In this document: in pieces, positions 43,910 through 54,355 of the stretch
How the letters are laid out: each line of letters opens with the position of its first letter
How positions within the stretch are numbered: position 1 is the stretch's first letter
NCBI GenBank assembly: GCA_010093705.1
Contig: MU006111.1
Location: 124,001 to 188,000, forward strand
Direction: 5' to 3'
Origin: Patellaria atrata CBS 101060
Lineage: Eukaryota > Ascomycota > Dothideomycetes > Patellariales > Patellariaceae
DNA: 64,000 nucleotides
The notes under the pieces: model-generated
What the model saw: only the letters and a program-made list of their open reading frames with translations
Told to the model about the DNA's origin: nothing
Database searches by the model: none
Translations under genes and position numbers: made by a program

Positions 43910-44868
43910 ATGCTCTACTTCATTGGTCTCGGCCTAGCCGATGAGAAAGACATCACAGTCAAAGGACTAGAGATCGTTAAACGGGCCACACGCGTATATC
44001 TAGAAGCGTATACCGCAATCCTACTTGTGGACAAAGATGCTCTGGTACGATTTTCCCATCTGATATACGCCCTCACATCAAACCACGGAAAGGATATCGG
44101 AAAGCATATCCTTCAACGAACGAGTTCGCTCACCTGAATCTAAAGTAGGAAGCCTTCTACGGGCGATCCGTGATCCTTGCACCGCGCGAAATGGTAGAAT
44201 CATCCAGCGACGAGATCCTCGCGGACGCGGACAAAGTCGACGTTGCGTTCCTAGTTGTCGGCGATCCCTTCGGCGCGACCACCCACACCGACCTCCTCCT
44301 CCGCGCGCGCTCCCTCTCCATCCCCCACGCCACCGTCCCCAACGCCTCGATCCTCACCTCCATCGGTTGCACCGGCCTGCAACTCTACAACTTCGGCCAG
44401 ACCGTCAGCATGGTTTTCTTCACCGACTCCTGGCGCCCATCCTCCTTCTATGACCGCCTTCTCGAAAACTGCTCTCTCGGCCTGCACACCCTGATCCTCC
44501 TTGACATCAAAGTGCGCGAGCCCTCTCTCGAGAACTTAGCAAGGGGGAGGATGGTGTATGAACCCCCGCGGTTTATGAGCGTGGCACAGTGTGCTCAGCA
44601 GATGCTAGAGGTGGAGGAGGAGAGGGGTGAGGGGGTTTGCGGGAGGGAAAGGTTGGCGGTTGGTGTTGCGAGGGTCGGGAGTGAGGGGCAGAAGATCGTG
44701 GCCGGAACTTTGAAGCAGCTTGCGGAGGCGGATTTAGGACCGCCATTACATAGTTTAGTGCTACTAGGGAAGAGGACGCATGATTTGGAGAGGGAGTTTC
44801 TGGCGGACTTTGCGGTGGAGAGGGAAGGATTTGAGGGAATTTGGAGGAAGGATTATGAGGGGAGGTGA
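43910..44868 (+). CDS. DPH5: Diphthine methyl ester synthase
   Basis: SAM-dependent methyltransferase that tetra-methylates the 3-amino-3-carboxypropyl-histidine of elongation factor 2 during diphthamide synthesis. Exons 43910-44044 and 44149-44868 (intron 104 bp, phase 0) give 284 aa. The N-terminal [20 protein letters not shown] is diagnostic, followed by [11 protein letters not shown], and across the intron [17 protein letters not shown]. The core [20 protein letters not shown], then [20 protein letters not shown], forms the tetrapyrrole-methylase-like SAM pocket. The second half ends in [20 protein letters not shown]. Length is normal. It lies between two SAGA subunit genes. Confidence 0.95.
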
Positions 44869-45282
44869 TGGCGAGATCTGGGTCGAAAAGGGGACCTCTT
44901 TCCGTGTCCTCACATGTTACCGTATAGATTCCTTCAGAGGAAGACAAGATGTCATATTCACTTGCACGCATTTTCGTGGTAAAAGCATCCATAACATGCC
45001 ATACCGATTGTTACAGCTAATGCACCGAACCCCGTAGAAATCCTGGGTATCAGAAAATAAAAGTGCCGACGCCATCCCATCCTAGTAGTGCGAAGATATC
45101 GAACTATTACGCTCAGATACGAATCCCCATGGTGTGCATGCCGAACGCCGTTCCATGCGATGCTTAGATAATAGAGCCCATAACGCCCTTTGCCGTTCAC
45201 AAACCCAGAAACATAAACCTGTACAGTTTGCTACCCGGACCCCAGAGCAAATCCAGACCTTTGAAATCTGCCAGTTAGTCCT
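44869..45282. other. Convergent intergenic region, DPH5 / HFI1
   Basis: 414 bp of 3' flanks; no gene seen. Confidence 0.5.
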
Positions 45283-46875
45283 TCAGAATCGCAAAACCTC
45301 ATCCAAGACACCGTTAAGACGTTCTCTGTCCGCCTTGGCGCCTCCAGTCCATCCCCAGTCGCCATCTTCCTCCCTCGCCTTCTCTTTATCAACCTGTGTC
45401 CCATTGACCCCATTGATTGACCTCCGCCCGAATGGTAACACCCCGTTGCTGACTCCATTGATCTTCTTAAGCCCACCAGTCGGAGCCTGCCACCCACCAA
45501 CACCCCTCTCCTCCTCGTCCTCCCACCACTGAGCCCAAGTCCCCGTCGTAATTCTCTCCGCCGCCACCGCCACCTGAGACAAGTATGGATCACCTAACTG
45601 GATCGCCAATCTCAAATCTCCCAGATCAAGAGGCTTATGCCTCATCTGAGCCTCCTGCTCTACGGGTAATAGCCCTGCCGGATTCCTCTGCAGTTCTCCC
45701 TTCATCGCCAATCTCTCCTCTCGTTCCAACTGTTTTCTATAACGCGCCGTTTTTATGTAGTTGAGATTGGGTCCGTTAACGCGGACGTGCGAGAATAAGT
45801 GGGTTAATACTTCTTTGATGAAGGTTTCGGTGGCGACGTTTATAAAGTCGGCGCAGTTGGGCCCCGGACCGTTGGTTACGCCTTCCTCGTAGCAGATGGG
45901 CGTCATCCGAGCGGCGAGGGTATCGGGGTCAGGGAATTCGGCGGTTTCGGAGAAAAGAGGTTGGGCGTAGCGTTTGCGGATTTCAAGGTCCCAGTCTATA
46001 TGGAAATAGAAAGGTGATGAGTAGAGGCTAGGGAAAGGAAGGGGGACAGTAGGAAGTTAGAACGCGGCTTACTAGTTTTATTGAAGCCCCCGGCAGATGC
46101 TGGGACGAGATCTGGGGGCGCGACTTGTCGCGAAGTGTGATATTCGTGTTCGACTCTAAATAGATGGTCGGCTGGGATCTAGGAAGGGCTTTGTGTTAGC
46201 AGAAAGCCTTGTCATATACAGTGGTAGTGACTCGGCCTGGCGCCGTGTCCATATCCTTGAAGAGGAGACGGGAGCCTACATCTTGTATCGATTTTAGTCT
46301 GTGCCTGTCCCTTGCAGGCAATTGCATAATCTCCGCCTTCAATCTCTGCTCCGCCGCATCTCCCGCGACTTGTTTAGCTACTGTGGTGGGCTTGTCGTTC
46401 GCCGATACCCAGTTCGCAACGCCGGGGTCAGGAGGATCTCGAGACGCATTTCCAAAGATCGCGCATATTAATTGATTGTGTAAGTGTATCCGGTTTGGAT
46501 CTATACAAATGAAGTGGTCGATTTTGCGCGAGAGTTCCTCCTGGTTGAGATGTCCTGTACGGGGTGCGATGTAAGTATCTGTTGCGCAAAGATCAGGAGC
46601 GAAAGGATTTATCTGAGATCGCAATCATTTCCTGTGTTCTTGCGCGTGTACGGACCTTGTACGAACAGACTGATAGTGTCCTTATATGTTCCCCAGTTAT
46701 CGCCAACCAACCTCTTCAATTCGGTGTACAAAGGTTCGACATTGATTCTCTCGACAACCGTAGAAGGCTTGGCCGGTTTGGATGACGTGCCATTAGGTGT
46801 AGATAGGGTTCTCGAGGCTAGTGTAGGCGTGGAGGTCGGATTGTTCATCGCATCGCGGGGGTTCATCGAAGCCAT
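45283..46875 (-). CDS. HFI1: SAGA structural subunit Hfi1/Ada1
   Basis: Hfi1/Ada1 is a core scaffold of SAGA; its histone fold pairs with Taf12. Exons 46656-46875, 46220-46554, 46073-46178 and 45283-45995 give 457 aa with all junctions in frame. Residues 42-120 hold the SAGA-Tad1 start ([20 protein letters not shown], then [20 protein letters not shown]) and [20 protein letters not shown]. The [15 protein letters not shown] block and the late segment [20 protein letters not shown] (histone-fold-like helix) with [20 protein letters not shown] follow. The C-terminus is low complexity. The start is the Met at 46875; an in-frame Met 24 nt upstream is also possible. Confidence 0.88.
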
Positions 46876-47500
46876 GTTTGTTAAGGTTACGGATGGCAAA
46901 GAGAGATAGGAACGTGTCGCAAAGACAGGAAGAAAAAGGAGCGGAAGCCCCAGAGAGGCTCCTTGTTACCACCCAATTTCTGAGTGTATTGTCTATGGAT
47001 ATTGAATGGATACACGCCAAGTTGTGATGGCTCACTGCGGCGGGTTGATGAAATGAGGTTGGACGTGAAGTCGGTTGCCGGACCGGTACTGGCCGAGTCG
47101 GCATTGTACAGTATTAACGGTAGACCCCGGACCGGGATATCATATAATCTACAACGGCTGAACATTATGGAATTTCAAGAAATGTTCGTCCTGTACTATA
47201 AAGAATCCCCGGTCATTCTTAGACAGACCATTATATTCATTCAGAGTTACGTATCCTCTCTTACCATTCTCTCAAGGCAACATCTATTATATCTCGCTTT
47301 ACTCATGGCTTGAAAAATAAAAGGGTGTCCGTGTGCTCGGACACTGCACAGATACAGTAGCGTAATTATATCTCGTTGGAACATGAACATCCCCAAGTGC
47401 AAATCTTATGAAATTTATCATGATCTATCTGGGGACTACTAGTAAGTCTAAGACCTCCAACTAAATCTAAAACAAGTGCTCTCTCCTTTCTCAGTGACGA
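46876..47500. other. Intergenic, HFI1 promoter side
   Basis: About 625 bp between the HFI1 start and the 3' end of the next minus-strand gene. Short frames only; no gene supported. Confidence 0.5.
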
Positions 47501-50500
47501 TCATTGAAGTTTGAGATTGTCTTCATCTAGAACACCGTAAAGTTCCTCGATACATTGAGCGACGCACTGAATTTCATCTGCAAGCTGACCCGTGACGAGC
47601 GCTAGAAGTAAAAGGATTAGCACATGAAACTAACAAAAAAGGGGTTCAAAGGTTCTTACCATAAGCATAGAGCAACTCATAATCCGCATCAGTGGCAACT
47701 CCATCTCCAGCACCACTCTTTCTGAAATGAAACGTCTTCGCTAGAAAGCGATCTCTTGTATGATCGATATTGGGCATAGCATCGCTGAGCGGATACTCAA
47801 GCTTCATGGAAGATGCCATGACTATTCCTGTGGTTAGCACAAATAAAAGGAACACGAACTGATGGGCGTACCTGAAAATAGATGGCTTATGCGTGCTGAC
47901 AACTGACGACGTTCTTCTTTCGTATATCGTAAGAGTGCTATCTCCCCTGGTGATGCTTTCAAGTCCTTCTCAATAAGAACCTTCATCGCATGAAAGGCAT
48001 CTAGCATCCTTTCTGTAGCTTCTAGAATTCGACTGAATATCTTCGCCGGGAATGAACCTTTGAGTTCGAACTCATTAGACGCCGCGCCCTTCAACGCCTG
48101 CAGATTGCATAGAAACCGGCGCAGTTCCAGTGCTTCCCGAATGTCCATATAAGAACGATGTCCGCCTCCATCCAAAAGGATCTCAAGTGGGTCTCTTTTC
48201 CAGATCAGACCCATCCTGAGCCATAGTAGACACAACCCGTCTTTCAGCCTTCTGCGAGCGCTTATGGGCCATACAAGCCTAGTGACTATGATGCCCCATG
48301 CACAACCGACCATGACTGCAACCACACGGTGCAATGTGATTTCCCAGATTTCCGGACTGATACCGCCCTCGTCATCGTCATCGTTGCTATCTTTCACCGA
48401 CAGAGAATATGCGTACAGGACGGACAAATTATATGTTAGTAGGATATAACGCCCCATAGGTCCCTTACCCCTTCCAACTATGATATAGAAACCGCCTAGA
48501 GAGGTAATCCAGCCGAGGAATGCTAGAACGTAGGGATTTTCGTCCCCGATTGCCCAAAATAGAATCGCGATTACCGCACCTAAGCATGTACCGCTGATTC
48601 GTTGGTATCCGGTGCTATTGGCGCTCCCGATGGTCATAGAGCACACCAACATATATGACAACAAACCCCATTCACCTCTCCAATGAGAGTAAAACGGTCT
48701 AGTCGAGGGGATGAAAGACCACATCGCATATAAAACCGCCCCAAAACCGACTTTGATGGCGAACTTCACGTCCGTCCGGCGAAAAAAACCGAGTAGTTTC
48801 CACAACCTTGCGCTAAAAATAAACTTCCTCTTGATGGGTTGCTCTGGATTCTCGGGAACTTTGTGTAGCTCATGTACAGCAGGTATTGATTGTGAAAGAC
48901 CACTTTCTGGGTTCCCAGTAACTCTGTCTGGTTCTATATTAACGTCAGTTGGGGAGCCATTATAATCTAAATTATGAAGTGTTCATAATCTCGACCTCTT
49001 ACGAGTGTGCTGAAGTAAGCTTACCTGGGTTTCCTAATTCCGTTTGATGTTGACGCCAGAAGGGTAGAAGCCAATTCCAACTTCTTGGCTTTTCAATATC
49101 TGACTGCAGTTCTTCCAGGATATCTAGGTACTTGATCATGTCTTCTGCAAAGTCCTGTAATGCGGAACTAAAATAACCGCAGCTAGCAGCTATGTCTTCA
49201 TAATCAGCGGCTCTATTTATTGTTCTTGTCGCATCTAGAACCTTGGTCTTGTAAAGCATCTGGAGAGCTTCTACTCGTGAATGAGTGAACAGTTCATTAG
49301 CGTCGATAAGACTACAACGAAACTGCCTGTTTACGACGATACTGAAGTCTGGAGGTGGTCCGAACGGGAGTTCATCTAAGACAGCTTTGAGGGTAAAGGC
49401 TAATGATTTCTACACATAGTTAGATATTTTGCTCTTTGAATTGAATGTCAAGCCTTACCATTGACGGCCCCAAGTGATGTATGAACGTAGTGAAGACATC
49501 CCCTGGCGTGATAGCAGCATCGAAGTTACCACTATGGATACTCATCAAGCTCGGTGCGGTTTTACCACCTTTATTCCTGGAATTCATTTCACTTTCCTCG
49601 TCCTCTTCGACAATCGAATCTAGGTAGCTGGTTCGATCAGCGCTAGCAAGGCTAGGTGATATCTCCGGTGATGACATCGTCTGAGCATTCGTAAACCACG
49701 AACGAGCAGTCACAGGTGTTGCAGCTCCCTGTCCAGACGGTGTCGCTATAAGCGCAAATTGTGTCGTTGCGGCACTTCTTAGACCTCCAATATCTTGCTC
49801 TAATTGTTCCATGCATCTGACCAATCTTCTTTCAATTTGATATTCCTTCTCTTCGCCCAAGAGATAATGCTCATATTTCGCTTCAGCTAGATTCTTGGTT
49901 AGAGAAGTAAAACAGGAGTTAAACTTCTTTGACGCGTCGAGAAAAGACGGGTCCGACAATTTCCGCTCATCTCCTGAGAGGAAGCTTCTTGTGATCATTG
50001 TTAGCATGTCACCAAGTGAGTCTGTCGTTTGAACAAAATCGTTTCGTAATGCTTTTCGCGCTGAGACTGGTCCAATAAGTAGATTAACGGCTGTTGCAAT
50101 TGTAATACCCATGATGACCATCTTCAACACTTGAACTACCTTATCATCTGAAAACTGTGCCGCCTGTACGGCGCCCTCTTTTGTCAAGACTGTGATGATA
50201 GCGAGTGATGCTAATGAGCATGCCTATGATTATGGGTCAGAACCTCATTGCGTATATTCCCATTATATGGATACTTACTACGTTGACTAGAGGATGACCT
50301 AACTTCTGTTTGGCCAGAGCCACGAGCCCCAGACCGCCTCCACAGAAGACTATGAGTACTATAATATGGCCTAATACCAATAGACCACGGTCGGCAAAGA
50401 AGATTGAAACACCCATGCTGGTGAAAGAAATGAACGCCGCATACGCAAAAGCTAAAAGTGCCAGTATGGTAGCCTCTATCATGCTACCCGCCGATCGAGC

Positions 50501-50971
50501 AGCATGGAAGTACACTGTAATAGTAGCAACCATATGTTTTCCATCATTCTGGCCCAGTGTCGCAGCAATCGCAGGTACAAACGTTGCCATGCTCCCGAGG
50601 AAGTATGCTATGGAGCATTTGAAGATATTAAAGCCGGTGGTCGAGGTCGCAAAGTTACATATCCGGTTTAACTCTTTCTTCATCCGACCTTTGCCCCGTT
50701 GGTATAAACTCTTATCCTGCGCATCGCTGTCCCAACCGAGGAGGGGAGTCTCCTCGTCGTCCTGGTCTACATCTTCAACGTTTTCGATCGAACCACGTAG
50801 GGTGAAGGCGCGTTTGACTCGTTCTCCGGTTCGGGGCAAAATGAGAGTCGCATTTCTCAGCTATGCATTTTTAGTTCTTGACTTCTGGAGAGGAGGTGCT
50901 TATCTTACACCAGGTCTTAAAAACTGGCGGCTGGGGCTGGGAGATCTCCGTTCCAGATCTCGAGCATCCAT
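47501..50971 (-). CDS. BRE4/ArAE_2-like multi-pass membrane protein with FUSC-type domain
   Basis: Seven exons (50909-50971, 50279-50860, 49459-50223, 49025-49409, 47872-48966, 47660-47821, 47501-47601) join in frame to 1050 aa. Order: short N-terminus (MDARDLERRSPSPSRQFLRP, then an acidic DQDDEETPLLG), six hydrophobic helices (about residues 70-240, for example AYFLGSMATFVPAIAATLG and GHIIVLIVFCGGGLGLVALA) matching the putative ER-transporter N-terminal domain, a helical soluble region, a second six-helix FUSC-type bundle (about 640-830; LGAVIAILFWAIGDENPYVL, ILLTYNLSVLYAYSLSV, VVAVMVGCAWGIIVTRLVW) and a soluble C-terminal BRE4-like domain. Related S. pombe Bre4 affects brefeldin A sensitivity; bacterial and plant relatives export aromatic or organic acids. 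The substrate is unknown. The first exon was placed by frame, because the long frame opens on a non-ATG codon. Confidence 0.87.
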
Positions 50972-51794
50972 CTGGTATTCTCAGTGTAGGGTACACATGT
51001 TCATGTTAGACATTCTCAGCTCTTAACACCCCTCGAGATTATTAAAGGAATTGTATGGGAGTTGAAGCGACGCGGTGATTGCGGTGACAAAGCGTGGTGA
51101 GCCCTTGGCTGAGGTGTCTATCCACCTCATTACTCTGGAGCTTTGACTCCACATATGGCGTACAAGGCGCATACGCGATGACTCCCATGGGTTAGTATCA
51201 TCATTAATGCACAGTCTTTCTACCTGTTAACTCTATTTGGTAGTCTGGCATAAGGTAGGTAGATAGATGTATCTATTTGCTCGCTGAAAATCCCATCTTT
51301 GCTTAACACATCAAACATCAGATTTGTAACATGAATACTGGCCTGTTCAGCGTTATCTCGCTCCAAAACCCCATACGTACCTTTCCGTGACATTCATGTG
51401 TGCCGTCAAAGTGGTATAAATCGCTCAAATTGCTGTCCGCACCGTTTAAAGCAAATCATACAATTCACACCAATTACCCACAGTGAGCGTGGAGTAATGT
51501 AAAACCCCAGACGCCACACACCAACCTAGGGCTTGAAGAGCCTTGATATGGACAATAACTTGAAACTGAAGGTAAAAGAATTAAATCAAAACATGCAATA
51601 ATGAAATATGAGAGATTTGACCTTTGGGAAGGATGCTCTTTAAGGAAAGCTTTCCCGAAGCCAAAGTAGAGGTCCGGGTAGAAGCTTGGGGGGCAGTTAT
51701 GCTCAGTATCTATAAGTCCGACAAGTCAGTAGGCGATTTCCCCAAATGTGAATTAGATAGATGTATGAAAATTACCACGTCTAAGAAACCGCAA
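50972..51794. other. Intergenic, AT-rich
   Basis: About 820 bp between two minus-strand genes; no supported gene or repeat. Confidence 0.45.
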
Positions 51795-52520
51795 CTACCC
51801 AGATCTGCGCACCTCATGTGCCGGATAGTTGCCCCCAGCATACAAATTTGGATCGACTGACCTATACGAGCCGCTCCCTCTGCGACTACCTCTCCTAGGT
51901 GGACCGGAAATATCGCTATGTTCCTCAATGACCTCGACAATGTCATCGCCATCCACTCTCCGACGTTCGTCCACGATGATGCTACGTGGTCTCGGAGGTG
52001 GCCTTGATGTGCGGCGTTCTTCAACCAACACTCTTGAGCGTCGTGGCGATCCACTGACTTCCCGCATCTGGCCTGATCTGCGCGAGTGTCCAGAACGGCG
52101 TGACCTTCCAGGGGAGCGAGGTCTTTGTCGCACTACAACCTCTTCCTGGCCAGCCATCACGTTCCCGCCTCCCTGGAAACCACCGGTGCAAAGATTGGAT
52201 AACAACCAGATGAGAAGCAGGAAACCAGCAAGGGCACCAAGGATAATACCCACAACCATTCCGGGGGCAGGGGAATCATTGATACCCTTGTAGGTCGTGG
52301 GAAGGAAGAAATAACTGATTCCATTTTCTTGCTGTTGGCGCTTGGAGACTTCAGAAGATACATGTTCAGATATTGATGAGAGCGACTTCGAAGATATTGC
52401 GGATCGCCTGAATAGGCGTGAAACTGGTTGCGACAATGCTGTGAGAGGTGGTACGATGCTGCGGATATGGAGCGATAGGGCGACGCGGTCCGCCTGTTGC
52501 GGAAGTGGTATTACTGGCAT
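51795..52520 (-). CDS. Single-pass membrane protein with Arg/Ser-rich cytoplasmic tail, function unknown
   Basis: One exon, 241 aa. Residues 1-80 are hydrophilic and Ser-rich with no clear signal peptide. NDSPAPGMVVGIILGALAGF begins the single transmembrane helix (about 84-108), followed by a Gly-rich LCTGGFQGGG. The C-terminal 120 residues are highly basic (RQRPRSPGRSRRSGHSRRSG, RSRVLVEERRTSRPP) with interspersed acidic patches and end SVDPNLYAGGNYPAHEVRRS. The SPxPGxVVGIILG plus polar-tail design is common among uncharacterised fungal membrane proteins; by topology the basic tail should be cytosolic. I know no function. A donor-like GTGCGC near the 3' end means a short extra exon is possible. 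Confidence 0.72.
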   Translation of the reverse strand: MPVIPLPQQADRVALSLHIRSIVPPLTALSQPVSRLFRRSAISSKSLSSISEHVSSEVSKRQQQENGISYFFLPTTYKGINDSPAPGMVVGIILGALAGFLLLIWLLSNLCTGGFQGGGNVMAGQEEVVVRQRPRSPGRSRRSGHSRRSGQMREVSGSPRRSRVLVEERRTSRPPPRPRSIIVDERRRVDGDDIVEVIEEHSDISGPPRRGSRRGSGSYRSVDPNLYAGGNYPAHEVRRSG

Positions 52521-53548
52521 TGTGATGGGATAATCAATTTGAACCAGATGATATCGTCGACGCTATTGACAATCGAGAAGACGGTTGCACCGCTGGCCTT
52601 TTCAGAACATGCACGGCGCGAATGTGGTAATTCGGTAATTGTTGGCTCCGGATGCGCGCGGCGAACGTGTACTATTGCGATCGAGGGCTAAATGAGGAAT
52701 AAGTGGTGATACTCGACGAGAAAGAGCGACTTCAAGTGGGATTAAGTGAGTAAGGTAGTAAGATTAGTTGAGGAGAGGAAAATATGAGGTAGATTGTGAG
52801 ATAGGAAGAGGGAGAAATGTGGTAAGAATGGGATTCTCACGATGCTGTTGACGCAATCCTGGTTCGCGGCGTCAATGTCGGGTTGCGGGTGGCTGGTCGA
52901 GGGCTGGTATGTAAACGCAGAACAGACGGGATTGTCATCAATAGATAATTTAATATGGCAATGTATCTACCCGGATGCCAATGTGCAGTTGTGCAGAATG
53001 TCTTGTAGAAAAATAATGGAGTAAATATTTGGCCATCTATCATTTGTACAGGACAGTACATACGCCCCGGGGACATCTCCGGCGCAACGAAAGTGCTCTT
53101 GAAATCGCTCCTCGATGAAATGACTTCACTTCATTCTGACATACAGAAGCCGAAAAAATCTAGTACAAAAACGGTGCGGGTGAAACGAAGGAAATACGAA
53201 TCCATACGAACGCCCACGCACACCAGTCGCACACATGTGTGGAATGTTCAAGGTGCTGAGCCACGCCTAGCACAGCCGTTCAGGTGATGATTTGCCATCA
53301 ACCACCCACCGCAACACCTCGTGCACCTTTAACCATTTGAACTACATTCTCCCTCCTCTTTCCTTTCTCCTTTTCTCTCTTTCCACTCTCCAATCCGCCC
53401 GTACAGTCTTAAAAAGTGCGCGCCGTTCGCTACAGGATTGAAACGCAGAGAGACAGAGTATTGAGTATCCCCGTCATCGCGCATCCACCCACAAACCTCA
53501 CAACAACCTCAACCCAACCCACACAACACAAACACCTCCAACTCTACA
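52521..53548. promoter_or_regulatory. Divergent intergenic region
   Basis: About 1 kb between divergent starts. From 53330 the plus strand is strongly C/T-rich (promoter and leader of the CYSTM gene). A 64-codon frame near 53093 is not supported. Confidence 0.5.
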
Positions 53549-53943
53549 ATGGGCCAATACGCAAGTCCCCCTCTTCCCCCATCCTCCCTTCCCACCTCCA
53601 ACTAACAAACCATCAGGACTCCCCCGCCTACCCCCCTCCCACACACCAAGACGCCAACTACGCCAACGCACCTCCAAACCCCTACACCTCCCCGCCGCCT
53701 CAGGGCCAATACTACGGTCCTCCCCAAGGTCCGCCGCCCGCAAACCAAGACTACTACGGCTCCCCTCCCCCGCAGCAGCAACAGGGCCCCTACTACCCCC
53801 CGCAGCAAGGGATGTACTACCAGCAGGGACCGCCGCCGCCGGGTGGGTACGTCGAGCAGAGGCGTGGCGGAGGCAGCGAAGGCATCTGTGCGGGCATTTT
53901 CGCTGCGCTGGCTTGTTGCTGTTGCTTGGATTGTATCTTTTAG
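53549..53943 (+). CDS. Pro/Gln/Tyr-rich protein with C-terminal CYSTM module
   Basis: Two exons, 53549-53560 (12 nt, MGQY) and 53617-53943, give 112 aa. The intron has a GC donor (GCAAGT) with a good CTAAC branch site and CAG acceptor. The body is repeats of Pro/Tyr/Gln/Gly (PPPQGQYYGPPQGPPPANQ). The C-terminus SEGICAGIFAALACCCCLDC is a cysteine-rich transmembrane (CYSTM) module, a tail-anchor type found in stress-related membrane proteins of fungi and plants. The upstream open frame from 53416 in the same frame as exon 2 lacks these features and begins with a doubtful N-terminus. The GC-AG intron is inferred and could be checked in transcripts. Confidence 0.75.
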
Positions 53944-54355
53944 AGGGTTTTGTTCGAGGAGGGAAGAGGATGTGGATGAGTGGGTGTCAGTGGTTAGGAT
54001 ATGTGTTTGCCCGAGATTGTGTGATTGAGAATATATCTGTCTTGTTGTGGGGGGGAGGGGCGCGCGTTGGGGGCTACTTGAAGTACGAGCGTGATTGTGT
54101 TTGTGTCTGTTACGCTACGGGCTTATGGTGCGCGGATGAGGTGGCGTTGAGATGTCCGCTGTGTTTTGAGGATTGGTGATAAAAGTCATGACGTGGATTC
54201 GAATTTTGCACACCGAGAAAATTGATATTACAGTAATACGTCTCAAACTTTTATAATTACACCAAAACCCCAATCAATATGCACCTCGAGTAATAATAGT
54301 ACAGCACATCCGCCATATCTCCACCAATTATGCCAAGTACTCACCAACCAATTTC
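53944..54355. other. Convergent intergenic region
   Basis: 412 bp, G/T-rich then A/T-rich; 3' flanks only. Confidence 0.5.

Noticed and set aside
53416-53548. N-terminal extension of the CYSTM gene in the exon 2 frame
   Set aside because: Extension is unlike CYSTM proteins and would include the intron; ATG at 53549 with GC-AG splicing fits better.
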